A DNA stretch of 64,000 nt, from the NCBI GenBank assembly GCA_964616985.1, contig CAZTVF010000002.1, positions 1 through 64,000 on the forward strand, given 5' to 3'. This document shows positions 27,909 through 37,609 of this stretch, piece by piece. Below the pieces are notes generated by a model that saw only the letters and a program-made list of their open reading frames with translations, did not search any database and was not told where the DNA came from. Position 1 is the stretch's first letter. Each line of letters opens with the position of its first letter. This DNA is from CAZTVF01 sp964616985 (lineage in GTDB: Bacteria > Planctomycetota > Phycisphaerae > SM23-33). The translations under genes were made by a program, and so were the position numbers.

Positions 27909-29360
27909 TCAACCTTGTTTTGCCAGTTCTCGGGCGGCGCGGCTGGCGACACCCTCGATATCGACGATCATTCGCAGTTCGGACTCCATCTGGCGAATCA
28001 ACTGCTGGGCATTCGCCTCCGCGTGCAGGTCATGCAGTTCGTGCGGATCGCTCGCCAAGTCGAACATCGCTGGTCGCTGGCCGACGTAATGAACGTACTT
28101 GTGCCGGCCGCGCAAGAGCATGTACCAGCTCTGCTGCAGGAAGATGCCGTGGTACTCGCTGAAGACCGACCGCTGTGTGTCTCCTTCGCAGGTTGCGGTG
28201 GCCAGGAGGCTGCGCCCGGGCAGGCGATGCTCTGAGGGATCGCGGACGAGCCGCGCGCAGTCGAGTATGGTCGTGTACAGATCCACCAGGCTCACCAGCG
28301 AGTCGCAGACGGAGCCAGCGGCGATGCCGGGCCCCCGAATGACTAACGGCACAGCCACCGAGGCCTCGTAGGGGGTGAGTTTGTCGAACAGTCCATGTTC
28401 GCCGCCGCCCTCGCCGTGATCGGAAACGTAGATGACGTACGTGTTCTGGGCGAGGCCCTGGCGATCGATCTCGTCCAGCAGTTCGCCCACCATGCGGTCC
28501 ATGCAGGTGGCCATGCCGTAGTAGGCCGCCAGTATCTGTCGCAGGTGAGGGTCGCCCTCGATCGCCCGGTAGTCGTTGTTCACCCGCTGCAACTGCCGTA
28601 GCGCCGGGTGCAGCGACTCGTTGGGCCGGCGGAAGTCGGCCGGCAATTCGATCGACTCCGGCGGATACAGATCCAGGAATTCCTGGGGGCACACGAACGG
28701 CCAATGCGGCTGGACGAGGCCGACATGCATCGCCCAGGGGCCTTGGCGGCCGTGGCGTCGCAGTGAATCCAATGCCTCGTCCGTGGTCAGCCGGTCGTGG
28801 TCATAGTAGCCGGTGCAGTAGACGCCGCGTTCATCCCGGACGTGCAGGCGGTCGTGCTGCAAACCGTGAAGGTCCAGCAGATGCTCGCGACAGGAACCGG
28901 CGCGGGGCCAGTCCATGAACCCATCGAATCGCAGGTTCGGGTCGTCGAAAACCCGCCGCTGCGTCAATGGCCAGGGGTTGGCGGCCGAACGCGGAATGGG
29001 TTCGCAGAAGTTGGCGAATCCGACGCTGCCATGCGGACCGGGGACGTCCATCTTGCCGCGACTGATCGTGCGGTAGCCCGCCTCCGTCAGGCGATAGGCC
29101 CAGGTGCGGGCCGCACCATCCCACGGCACGCCATTGCACCACATGCCAATATCATGGACATAGCGGCCGGTCATGAAGCTGATGCGGCTGGGGCCGCAGA
29201 TGGGGCTGTTGCAGTATGCGCGGCTGAAGCGTCTGCCACCCGTGGCCAGGCGGTCGATGTTCGGCGTGCGAGCGACCGCATGGCCATAGCAGCCGACGGC
29301 GGATCGCTGGTGCTGGTCGCTACAGATCAACAGAATGTTCGGTCGGTCTACCTGTGTCAT
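27909..29360 (-). CDS. Sulfatase (CGPSR type)
   Basis: The 483-residue sulfatase has Asp15 in LLICSDQHQRS, the maturation motif C55-G-P-S-R, and YVSDHGEGGGEHG as the distal metal motif. There is no export signal. It begins with PNILLICSDQ as most sulfatases do; a start at 29402 would add 14 non-conserved residues. It is the last of six sulfatase genes in a row on this strand. Confidence 0.93.
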   Translation of the reverse strand: MTQVDRPNILLICSDQHQRSAVGCYGHAVARTPNIDRLATGGRRFSRAYCNSPICGPSRISFMTGRYVHDIGMWCNGVPWDGAARTWAYRLTEAGYRTISRGKMDVPGPHGSVGFANFCEPIPRSAANPWPLTQRRVFDDPNLRFDGFMDWPRAGSCREHLLDLHGLQHDRLHVRDERGVYCTGYYDHDRLTTDEALDSLRRHGRQGPWAMHVGLVQPHWPFVCPQEFLDLYPPESIELPADFRRPNESLHPALRQLQRVNNDYRAIEGDPHLRQILAAYYGMATCMDRMVGELLDEIDRQGLAQNTYVIYVSDHGEGGGEHGLFDKLTPYEASVAVPLVIRGPGIAAGSVCDSLVSLVDLYTTILDCARLVRDPSEHRLPGRSLLATATCEGDTQRSVFSEYHGIFLQQSWYMLLRGRHKYVHYVGQRPAMFDLASDPHELHDLHAEANAQQLIRQMESELRMIVDIEGVASRAARELAKQG

Positions 29361-29433
29361 AGCAGATACGATGCCGGGAAAGGGCGGTCCCTGTCCAGTC
29401 ATTACTACACCGGCGGGGTCACACCATGCACGA

Positions 29434-30918
29434 CTACCCGCTTACGGGTTCGCGTGGATGAGCGTCGCCATCTGTCTTGAACGCCTCGGCTGGCCCGTAG
29501 GGCGCCAGGCCCACCGTGATGTAGGTGTTCGTGGCGGTATCGTTTTCGCGATGGGCAAACCGCCACATTCTCCCCACCAGGTCGCGTTTGACGGGTTCGT
29601 AGGATGCATCAGCAATGATGTTGTGCATTTCGCAGGGGTCGCGGCGAAGATCGTAGAGCTCGTCATCGTCGAACCCGTTGAACACGTACTTGAAGTCCTT
29701 GGTGGTCACAGATCGCTGGGTGTAGTACAGCTCGACCCCATTGCACTGTGTGTGCATCTCATCGCGCCAGGCGGCGGGGCTCTGATCGGCCAGGAAGGGC
29801 ACGAGGCTTTCGCCGGTGAAGCTGCCGGGGGCGGTCACGCCGGCGATTTCTCTCAGCGTCGGGCCAAAGTCGGCCAGCGAAACAAAGCGATCAACCCGCC
29901 GACCGGCGTTCTTCAGGCCCGCGGGCCAGCGGACGATCGCCGGCACATGGTACGCCCCGCGGAAGCACGGAATCCCCTTGGCGAACAGCCCGTGGTCGCC
30001 GCAATAGTCTCCGTGGTCGGAAGTGTAGAGCACCAGCGTATTCTCGGCCTGGCCGGTGGCTTCCAACGCCGACAGCACCTTGCCGAACAACTCGTCCAGG
30101 TACGTGCAGTAGGCCCAGAAGTGGCGAATCGCCTGGCGGTATTCGTTCGGGGACAGCTGGCCAAAACGGGTGTCCCGCATGCGGCGGTAGATGCGCGGCT
30201 TGTCGGCGAGCGTGTCGGTGAAGGTGGCCGGCAGCTCGATCGTGTTAAGATCGTACATGTCGAGAAATCGCTGGGGCACGAAGTAGGGATCGTGCGGCCC
30301 CGTCAGGCCCACATACAGCGCCCAGGGTTTGCCTCCGGCGGCGAGTTCGGGCATCGCGCGTAAGGCCTCGGCCACGGTTCGTTCGTCGTGCGGATTGCCC
30401 CTATCCTTGGTGCCGTAGAGGGTATAGGGCCCATAGCCGTCGCGGAGGATCTGGCCCTCGCCGCGTGTCGCCGGCTGCAACTGGACCGCGAGTTGCTGAT
30501 ACCACTGCCACGTTTGGCCGTGGGAGTCGCCTTTGCTGCCGCTGACGAACAGCTCTCGCCACTTTCGATCCCGTGGCGACTCGTTGACGCTCACGTGCCA
30601 TTTGCCCGACCAGGCCAGATTGTAGCCTGCCTCGGCGAGATCCTCGCTCCAGCAACGAACGCCCGGCAGCAGCCCTCGCGAGAGCGCCTGATCGTTGCAG
30701 ATGTTGTTCCACACGCCGTGTCGCGTGGGGTACAGACCCGTGACAAACGTGGCCCGCGAGGGGCAACAGTGTGGCGAGGGGCAGAAGGTTTCCGTGAAGG
30801 CGACTCCCTGGTCGGCCAAGCGGCTGAGATTCGGCGTGATGGCCGGATGCTCCGCCAGGGCCGTGTCGCCACGCTGGTGGTCGGTCATGAAGATCAGGAT
30901 ATTGGGCTGTGCAGGCAT
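29434..30918 (-). CDS. Sulfatase (CCPSR type)
   Basis: The 494-residue sulfatase has a first metal aspartate in FMTDHQRGD, the motif C51-C-P-S-R (so the formylglycine cysteine is next to a second cysteine), and LYTSDHGDYCGDHG as the distal site. Predicted cytoplasmic. The chosen ATG begins MPAQPNILIFMTDH; the longer frame from 30981 reads through a relic sulfatase tail out of frame. Confidence 0.92.
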   Translation of the reverse strand: MPAQPNILIFMTDHQRGDTALAEHPAITPNLSRLADQGVAFTETFCPSPHCCPSRATFVTGLYPTRHGVWNNICNDQALSRGLLPGVRCWSEDLAEAGYNLAWSGKWHVSVNESPRDRKWRELFVSGSKGDSHGQTWQWYQQLAVQLQPATRGEGQILRDGYGPYTLYGTKDRGNPHDERTVAEALRAMPELAAGGKPWALYVGLTGPHDPYFVPQRFLDMYDLNTIELPATFTDTLADKPRIYRRMRDTRFGQLSPNEYRQAIRHFWAYCTYLDELFGKVLSALEATGQAENTLVLYTSDHGDYCGDHGLFAKGIPCFRGAYHVPAIVRWPAGLKNAGRRVDRFVSLADFGPTLREIAGVTAPGSFTGESLVPFLADQSPAAWRDEMHTQCNGVELYYTQRSVTTKDFKYVFNGFDDDELYDLRRDPCEMHNIIADASYEPVKRDLVGRMWRFAHRENDTATNTYITVGLAPYGPAEAFKTDGDAHPREPVSG

Positions 30919-30926
30919 GTTGTGCT

Positions 30927-30974
30927 TTACTCGCAGATGTGGCCGCAGATAGGGGTTTCTAGACGCGTTCTGGA
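30927..30974 (-). pseudogene. Relic sulfatase C-terminal tail
   Basis: On the minus strand this stretch reads SRTRLETPICGHICE and a stop, matching the end of the sulfatase at 34047 (SRSHRQVPICGYICE and stop), with 24 of 27 bases identical over PICGHICE and the stop. Only about 15 codons remain, directly before the start of the CCPSR sulfatase. It appears to be the 3' end of a deleted sulfatase gene; a short conserved sulfatase tail acquired some other way is an alternative. Confidence 0.65.
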
Positions 30975-31026
30975 TTGGCAAGTCCTTACGTTGTCGATGG
31001 CCGAGCGATGCATCGTTACGGGAGAT

Positions 31027-32436
31027 TCAAGCCGTCACATCATCCCGGGGACCGTTGTCTGGAATGAAACGGGAATCATTATCTGTCCGCGGCCAGTTGG
31101 AGCCCCAGCTGGGCGCCTCATAGCGAACCGGCGTCTGACCGGTTATCGCGAAGTCGTTCGTGTTTCGCATCCACTGGTCGAGCTTCGCTGCCAAAGTGGC
31201 CTTGATACAGGCGTACTCGGGCTTGTCGGCCAAGTTCACGAACTCCAGGGGATCCTGTTGAATGTCGTACAACTCCTCGGAGGGTCTGGCTCCGTCGAAA
31301 TCTGCCCAAGGTTCATCATGGCCTCCCGCAGGGTTGTTCTGACGCCTCAGGAGTTCCCAGGGCAGCAGGCTTCGCTCTCGCAGGTCGGGCTTCATCCAGC
31401 GGATGTAGTGGAACCTGTCGGCCCGCACCGCGCGGATCGGATCGAAAAGATCGCGGTGCTCCACATCCCCCTTGAGCATTTCGCCGTGGAAGTTCCGCTC
31501 TATGAAGACTGCCTCGTGAGGTTCGTATCGCCCCCCGGTCAGCAGCGGCCAGAGGCTGCGGCCCTGCATATCCGCCGGTACGGGCACCCTCATGGCCTCC
31601 AGCACCGTGGGAGCGAGGTCGATGTTTTGGATCAGGTGGTCGATGACCGTTCCGCCGACGACACCGGGGGCGCGCATCAGCATCGCTGTCTCCACGCCGC
31701 GGTCGTAAAGTGTGCCTTTGGATCTGGGGGCTACGATTCCATGATCGGTGGTGAAGATGACCAGGGAGTTGTCGAACAGGCCCAGCCGCTCCACCGTGTC
31801 AAACAGGCGTCCGACGTGCTGGTCCATGTCGCGCACGGCGGCTCCGAACATGCCATACTCGCGGCGCGTGCCCGGGGTCTCCGGGACGAACAGCGGAACA
31901 TGCGTCTGCTCCGGGGGCAAGCCGCCTCCCCGGTCTGGCGAATACTTCTTGGAGTAGTACGAGCGGTGGGTGCTGGTGATGCCGATGTTCAGGTAGAATC
32001 GATGTCCGCACTTCGCGCGCGACTCGATGTAGGGGATGGCCTTTTCGACAGCCATTTCGGCCATGCCGTCGCCCCAATCACGCTCCTCGTCGATGCGATA
32101 GCGATTCTCGCCGGCATGACGTTCATGGTTGTGGCCGAAATGGGCTGTTTCAATGCCGTGTTTGTTGAATTCGTCGACGACGGTTCGTTGCTCGGCCGGC
32201 AAGGGCCAGCCCATGTGGGCCAGGCCGATGCCGCCGCTGACGTGGGCGTATTTGCCCGTCATTACGCAGCATCGCGAGGGGCTGCAGCACGGCGAATTGG
32301 TGAAGGCATTCGCGAACCGCACGCCGCCGGCAGCGAAACCGTCGAGGTTGGGCGAGAGGATTGGCTTCCCGTAACAGCCAAGCTCCATTCCGATGTCGTG
32401 CACGATGATGAAGATGACGTTCTGAATGGAATCCAT
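31027..32436 (-). CDS. Sulfatase (CSPSR type)
   Basis: The 469-residue sulfatase has the metal-binding aspartate in IIVHDIGMELG, C51-S-P-S-R preceded by another cysteine (SPCCSPSR), and FTTDHGIVAPRS as the distal site. No signal peptide. GGAG precedes ATG 32436 by six bases; TTG 32448 is a poorer alternative. Confidence 0.92.
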   Translation of the reverse strand: MDSIQNVIFIIVHDIGMELGCYGKPILSPNLDGFAAGGVRFANAFTNSPCCSPSRCCVMTGKYAHVSGGIGLAHMGWPLPAEQRTVVDEFNKHGIETAHFGHNHERHAGENRYRIDEERDWGDGMAEMAVEKAIPYIESRAKCGHRFYLNIGITSTHRSYYSKKYSPDRGGGLPPEQTHVPLFVPETPGTRREYGMFGAAVRDMDQHVGRLFDTVERLGLFDNSLVIFTTDHGIVAPRSKGTLYDRGVETAMLMRAPGVVGGTVIDHLIQNIDLAPTVLEAMRVPVPADMQGRSLWPLLTGGRYEPHEAVFIERNFHGEMLKGDVEHRDLFDPIRAVRADRFHYIRWMKPDLRERSLLPWELLRRQNNPAGGHDEPWADFDGARPSEELYDIQQDPLEFVNLADKPEYACIKATLAAKLDQWMRNTNDFAITGQTPVRYEAPSWGSNWPRTDNDSRFIPDNGPRDDVTA

Positions 32437-32493
32437 CCTGGTCTCCAACGGTTCTAGGGCTAAGCCGATGATGCCCGGGGTCTCTACGCGGGC

Positions 32494-33987
32494 CTATGCC
32501 CAGCCGATACGGTTGTTATCGAAACGGTCTGTGGCGATCATCCGCTGCGAAAGGTCGCACATCATTCTTGCTCCGACCTCGCGATAGCCCGGGTGGTCCC
32601 ACAGGTTCGTCAGTTCGTCGGGGTCCTCGTCGACGTCCACGAGGATGCACTCATCGCTGCCGTGGTACTGGGTGAGTTTTAGCGATCCGTCCACCAGGCC
32701 TCGCTGACGGATAAGCGGGCCGGGGTGGCAGTCCTCGTCGTACTCCAGCAGCACCGCGCGGGCGGGCAGCGGCCGGCCGCTCAAGGCCGCACAGAGTGAC
32801 TGGCCCGGCATGCCCAGTTTTTCGCTGTCGCCGTACCCACGCTGCGTGAACCAAGTGGGGTCGATCCCCGCCAGTTCGCAGACCGTTGGCACGAAGTCCA
32901 CCGTGGCCGTGGGGACGTCGCAATCGCGACTTGAACCGCCAGGCGCCTTCCAGATGAAGGGAATACGCCAGAGACTCTCGAAAGGATAGGCGCCTTTGTG
33001 AATCAGGTTGTGGGCGCCGAGGTATTCGCCGTGGTCAGAGGTCACTATGACGTGGGTAGTCCTGTCCAGTCCCAGACTCTTCAGGGCGTCGAGGATGCGA
33101 CCGATGTTATGGTCGACGTGAGTGATCATGCCGTAGGTCTGGGCGATGATCTCCCGCATCAGTTCTTCCGGCGGGGCGTCGTTGCGGCTGAAGAACGGGC
33201 GGTACTTCGCGAGAAACGGTATGAGATCCCGGCGGTCCCCGTAGGTCTGGGGCAGGTCCACCTCGGCGGGGTCATACATCTCGCTGTAGGGTTTGGTGGC
33301 GGCGAAGGGATGATGGGGATCGGGGAAGCTACAGAACAGGAAGAACGGCCCTGAGGCGCCCTGCAGGAATGAGATCGTCCTGTCGGCAATCCAGTTGTTG
33401 TAGTGGAGTTCCGTGGGCACTTGGAGACGAAAGGTCTCATCTCCTTTGCGGAAGTATGCGCTCTCGCGCCGCCATTGCGCCACGTGCGCGGGATGGTTGT
33501 CCTCCAGCCACTGCATGTAGTGGCCGCTGATGCCGCTGACGTGCCCGCCGGTCCAGTCGGAACTCTGGTAGCCGTAATAGGGCGACGGCAGGGCCGTGAG
33601 TTCCCGGCTCTTCCAGCGGGCGCCTTGCTCCCAGGACTTGCGGCCGTCCCCGGACTGGTTGGGCCCCATCGGCTGGAAATGGAGCTTGCCCACCGAGTGT
33701 GTGCGGTAGCCTTCGTGAATGAGCACCTGGCCGATGGTGGGAACGTGCTGCGGCAGGAACGACCCGTTGGTCAGCAGGCCGTGCTGCCGCGGCGTCAGCC
33801 CGGTGATGAACGAGGCCCGGTTGGGCATGCAGACGGGGTTGGTGCAGTAGCCCCGGGTGAAATTCACCCCCTCGGCTGCCAGGTTGTCCATGTTGGAAGT
33901 CTTCACCACCCTATTGCCGTTGCAGGCGAGTGAGAAGGCGGACATCTGATCCATGCAGATGACGAGGAAGTTGGGTCGATCGGGCAT
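32494..33987 (-). CDS. Sulfatase (CMPNR type)
   Basis: The 497-residue sulfatase has Asp13 in LVICMDQMS, C53-M-P-N-R and VTSDHGEYLGAHN. Asparagine replaces the usual serine or alanine before the arginine, a variant still within the C-x-P-x-R rule used by sulfatase-maturing enzymes. The sequence SMxAFSLACNGNRVV is characteristic of a distinct sulfatase subgroup. No export signal. The chosen start is MPDRPNFL; a longer frame reaches 34044. Confidence 0.9.
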   Translation of the reverse strand: MPDRPNFLVICMDQMSAFSLACNGNRVVKTSNMDNLAAEGVNFTRGYCTNPVCMPNRASFITGLTPRQHGLLTNGSFLPQHVPTIGQVLIHEGYRTHSVGKLHFQPMGPNQSGDGRKSWEQGARWKSRELTALPSPYYGYQSSDWTGGHVSGISGHYMQWLEDNHPAHVAQWRRESAYFRKGDETFRLQVPTELHYNNWIADRTISFLQGASGPFFLFCSFPDPHHPFAATKPYSEMYDPAEVDLPQTYGDRRDLIPFLAKYRPFFSRNDAPPEELMREIIAQTYGMITHVDHNIGRILDALKSLGLDRTTHVIVTSDHGEYLGAHNLIHKGAYPFESLWRIPFIWKAPGGSSRDCDVPTATVDFVPTVCELAGIDPTWFTQRGYGDSEKLGMPGQSLCAALSGRPLPARAVLLEYDEDCHPGPLIRQRGLVDGSLKLTQYHGSDECILVDVDEDPDELTNLWDHPGYREVGARMMCDLSQRMIATDRFDNNRIGWA

Positions 33988-34046
33988 GTGCTTCAGTCCT
34001 ATGGTCAGGGTATCTCTATTGTTTCCAGTGCTCTGTCCTGCCATTC

Positions 34047-35483
34047 CTACTCGCAGATGTAGCCGCAGATCGGCACCTGGCGGTGGCTTCGCGACAGGCG
34101 CTCCAAGATTCGCAGGCGGAGCTGCGCTCTCACGTCGGCCAGGTCGGCCCGGCCGGCCAAGTTGTGCTGCTCGCCAGGATCGTTCTGACGATCTATCAGG
34201 AGGTACAGCTCGCCGTCGTGATTGACGGCGGCCTTCCAGCGGTCAGTCAGGATCATGACCTCGCCTTCGAACTCGCACAGCGCATCACGGCGATGGGCGG
34301 CGGCGGGATTGGCCAGCGCGGGCGATAGGGATACACCGAACTGCTCCCAGTTCCATCGGGCCCCGGCGAGCTCCGTCAGCGTGGGCCCCAGGTCGATCAA
34401 CTCGGTTGGGGCCTGACAGACGCCAGAGATTCCGCTGCTCCGCATGGCCGGCGTTGACACCATCATCGGGATGCGGGCCGCGCCGTCCAGGAAGCAGCTC
34501 TTGTACACCAGCCCGTGATCGCCGTTCATCTCGCCGTGGTCGGAGGTGAAGGCGATGATGGTATTCTCCAGTTCGCCTCGGGATTCAATCACGGCCAGGA
34601 TGTTGCCGATCTGCTCGTCGATCAACGCCACCTTGCCGGCGTAGCTTGCGCGGAGCTTGCGGGCCTGGCCTGGCGGCAGCCCTATCCTGGCGGGGTTGGC
34701 GAGCATCGCATCGTACTTGGCGCAGTGTTCATCGAAGCGGCCGGCACATCGCGGCGCCGCATCACCGATCCGCGGCAGCGGCTCGGGCATGTCGTCAGGG
34801 TTGAACATGCTGGCGTAGGGCTCGGGAGCGTCCCACGGCTCGTGCGGGCCGGCGAAGCTCACCCAGCAGAACCATGGCTGATCGCGATCATAGGCCTCCA
34901 GATAGGCGGCCGCCGACTTGCCGACGTAGGCGTCGTAGTGATGCTCGGGCCCCAGCGGAGATGGCTCCGTGATCAGCCCCAGCCCCCATCGACGGCGAAT
35001 ATCATTCTTGTGCGCTTCGTAGAGCCCCTTGGACTCCCAAAGGTCGGTCATGCGGCAGCGGGTATTGATGGCTGCGTGCGGGCCGGTGATCTCGTCCACG
35101 TCATCGAGGCCATATGCGTGGAGCAGGCCCTCTCGCTCTCGCAGATCGTGGCACCCCTCGCCGTGGCGATGCAGGTGCGTCTTGCCAAAGAGGCTGGTGC
35201 GGTACCCCGCGTCGCGGATGGCTGCCATCCACGTTGGCCACTCCGTCGGCATGGTGTAGCCCTTGTTGGTCCACAGGCCGGTGTTGTGGGGATACAAACC
35301 GCTGGCGAGCGACACGCGGGCTGGGCAGCAGATGGGCGAGGCGGTCACGCAGTTGGCGAACCGCACGCCCATGGCCGCAAGGCGGTCAAGGTTGGGGGTC
35401 TTCGTCCATCGGCCGGCACAGCCCAGTGCATCAGCACGGAACTGGTCGGCCATGAGGAAGAGGATATTGGGAACACTTGCCAC
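34047..35483 (-). CDS. Sulfatase (CCPAR type)
   Basis: The 478-residue sulfatase starts at GTG (35483) with AAGGAG six bases upstream. The longer frame to 35633 overlaps the neighbour and has no conserved residues. LFLMADQFRAD holds the first metal aspartate, C52-C-P-A-R the maturation site, and FTSDHGEMNGDHG the distal metal site. Its C-terminus PICGYICE and stop recurs as a relic at 30927-30974. No export signal. It lies 13 bases after the next upstream sulfatase stop. Confidence 0.93.
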   Translation of the reverse strand: MASVPNILFLMADQFRADALGCAGRWTKTPNLDRLAAMGVRFANCVTASPICCPARVSLASGLYPHNTGLWTNKGYTMPTEWPTWMAAIRDAGYRTSLFGKTHLHRHGEGCHDLREREGLLHAYGLDDVDEITGPHAAINTRCRMTDLWESKGLYEAHKNDIRRRWGLGLITEPSPLGPEHHYDAYVGKSAAAYLEAYDRDQPWFCWVSFAGPHEPWDAPEPYASMFNPDDMPEPLPRIGDAAPRCAGRFDEHCAKYDAMLANPARIGLPPGQARKLRASYAGKVALIDEQIGNILAVIESRGELENTIIAFTSDHGEMNGDHGLVYKSCFLDGAARIPMMVSTPAMRSSGISGVCQAPTELIDLGPTLTELAGARWNWEQFGVSLSPALANPAAAHRRDALCEFEGEVMILTDRWKAAVNHDGELYLLIDRQNDPGEQHNLAGRADLADVRAQLRLRILERLSRSHRQVPICGYICE

Positions 35484-35496
35484 GGTCGACTCCTTA

Positions 35497-36981
35497 CTAT
35501 CGATACCAGTTGTGCGTGGGCAGCCGCAGCGGGATGTCCTTCCAGGGCTTCGGGTTGGCCGGCTGGAACTGGACCAGGCGGCGGGCCAACTCGAGGACCA
35601 TTTCGGCCCGCGTGACGGCGCATCGAGGGTCATCGAACCGATTGTTCAGTTCGGCTGGATCGCCGCCCAGGTTATAGAGTTCGCCTTCGCCGGATTCGTG
35701 GAGCACCAGCTTCCAGTCGCCGCAACGCAGCATGCGAGCGGCGCCGGACTGAACCATCGGGTTCAGCTCGTGGAAGTGAATCGGGCAATTGGCTGACCAT
35801 CTCGCGGGATCGAAGTCGTCCTCGCCGCTCCAGCGGCGGCCGCCGAATCCCTGCTCGGCCAGAACGCTGGCGAACTCGGCCCGGCTGTAGGTTTCCCCCC
35901 GCAGAAGCGGCCACAGACTCCGTCCCTGGACATCAGCCGGAAGTGGCAGTCCGGCCGCCTCGCAGAGGGTGGGAAGGACATCGACCAGGCTGACATGCGC
36001 GTCGCTGCGGCCTTGCTTGGTCACCCCGGCGCCACTGCAGATGAAGGGGATGCGCATGAGCGACTCGCTCACTCCCGCTCCTTTGCGCATGAGGCCATAG
36101 TCCCCAACATAGTCCCCGTGATCGGAGACGTAGATGATCAGCGTGTCGTCACGCCGGTTGTGCGTCGTGAGATGATCCAGCAGTCGCGCCACTTGATGAT
36201 CGATCAGACGCAGCATGCCATAGTAGTTGGCGCGGTAGCGGTCCATGCGCTGGTCGATGTCGGGCATGCCCAGGTGCTCCAATTTCTGGAGGAGGCGATA
36301 GACGTAGCCCTTGGCGGCCCCTTGCTCGGCGGTGGCTATGACCGGTGGCAAATCGGCCGGGCTAAAGAGGCTGAAATAAGGCTCCGGGACGTAGTAGGGG
36401 TTGTGCGGTTCGGGAATGCTGAGCCACACGAAGAAGGGTTGTCCGTCGATCGTGTCGATCCAACGGCAGGCTTCCGCCACGGCTCGCGCGGGTGGCGTGC
36501 ATTCGACACTCATCGGCGCCGCTTCCATGCCCACGCCGTGTCGCAGCGAAGCCAGGTAAGCGTCCGCATCCGCCTCGCCCCGGCTGTGGCGGGAGTCCTG
36601 GCCGTGCGAGCCGTGGTGCGAGAGCTCGAAATAGTGGTCGAAGTTGTTCACGCCCAGATGCGAGTGGTTCTTGCCGACCAGGGCGGTGGCGTAGCCGCCC
36701 CGCCGCAGCAACTCCGGCAGGTTATCGGCGGCGCGGAAGTCGTACTGCTGATTGGTCTGGCACTGATGTGCGCTGGGGAAACGCCCGGTCATCATGCTGA
36801 CACGCGCGGGCAGGCAGATCGGGGCCGTGGTATAGCCGTGGTCGAACCAGACCCCTTCGGCCGCCAGACGGTCCTGACAGGGCGTGGTGTCAAGCGCGAA
36901 TCCCTCGCGGCAGCAGGCCCGGGCCTGCTGCTGATCGGTCATGAGGAGGATCATGTTGGGCGGAACCGTCGCTCTGCTCAT
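35497..36981 (-). CDS. Sulfatase (CLPAR type)
   Basis: The 494-residue sulfatase has the metal aspartate in LLMTDQQQA, C56-L-P-A-R and YVSDHGDYVGDYG. No signal peptide. It starts in an ATGA overlap with the broken beta-helix gene upstream, so it was translationally coupled to it. It is the first intact gene of the six-sulfatase run. Confidence 0.92.
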   Translation of the reverse strand: MSRATVPPNMILLMTDQQQARACCREGFALDTTPCQDRLAAEGVWFDHGYTTAPICLPARVSMMTGRFPSAHQCQTNQQYDFRAADNLPELLRRGGYATALVGKNHSHLGVNNFDHYFELSHHGSHGQDSRHSRGEADADAYLASLRHGVGMEAAPMSVECTPPARAVAEACRWIDTIDGQPFFVWLSIPEPHNPYYVPEPYFSLFSPADLPPVIATAEQGAAKGYVYRLLQKLEHLGMPDIDQRMDRYRANYYGMLRLIDHQVARLLDHLTTHNRRDDTLIIYVSDHGDYVGDYGLMRKGAGVSESLMRIPFICSGAGVTKQGRSDAHVSLVDVLPTLCEAAGLPLPADVQGRSLWPLLRGETYSRAEFASVLAEQGFGGRRWSGEDDFDPARWSANCPIHFHELNPMVQSGAARMLRCGDWKLVLHESGEGELYNLGGDPAELNNRFDDPRCAVTRAEMVLELARRLVQFQPANPKPWKDIPLRLPTHNWYR

Positions 36982-37609
36982 ATGAAATCGATCTCCTTGG
37001 TATGCTCCCCGATCCCGACCCCGGGAGAATCCTGCTTCAACCGCTGGCCGAAAATGCGGCAGTTCTCGAACCGCACGCCTTGGACGGTGTACGGCTCGTC
37101 GTGGCCGAGGACCCAGACGGGCATGTCGCAAGGGCGTCCTTCTACGCGGACGTTGATGAAGTGGACGTTGCGGATGTTACCGGGAGTCTTCCGCCGCTGC
37201 CAGTGATTGATCGACGGCTGAATGTGGGCCAGGGGATGTGACTCCTCGGCATGGATGCGGAGGTTCTCAAAGCGAATGTTCTCCATCACCGTATCCTCGC
37301 CCGCCTGGATGCAGAAGACCGGTGCCGGCTCCCAGCCGCCGGCCATCGCCGGGGCGGTCCCCAGCCGAACGTGTAGGGGCTGTTGCCGCTGGGACCGCAC
37401 TTCGCCGGGCCCGGCCCTGCCGCGGCGACTTCCTCTGGCATGCGGTACCGGAACGGCCAAAGCATCGCGCACGTGCGCGAGGCGAACAGATCGATCGGCC
37501 GCCCATCCACCGTCACGGCATAGTCGGCTTGCGAGTCGGTCAGCGGCCCCGCCGGCATGGGCAACTGGACCGGCCAGGGCTCGGGAATCATGTCCACTGT
37601 TCCTTGCAT
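36978..37609 (-). pseudogene. Broken beta-helix (GH28-like) glycosidase-related gene
   Basis: The N-terminal part reads VTVDGRPIDLFASRTC in one frame, up to about 37350. The C-terminal part continues in another frame with MENIRFENLRIHAEESHPL, then GNIRNVHFINVRVEGRP and VQGVRFENCRIFGQR. These are turns of a right-handed beta-helix like GH28 pectinase relatives. The two parts together are about 210 residues, much shorter than the usual 450-550, so the helix core is missing. It looks like an internal deletion plus a frame change. Its stop overlaps the start of the first sulfatase (ATGA), which suggests it once was the operon leader. Confidence 0.7.

Noticed and set aside
30388..32457. 689-codon open frame on the plus strand across two sulfatases
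   Set aside because: Antisense to sulfatase genes with complete motifs; no own start site or domain.
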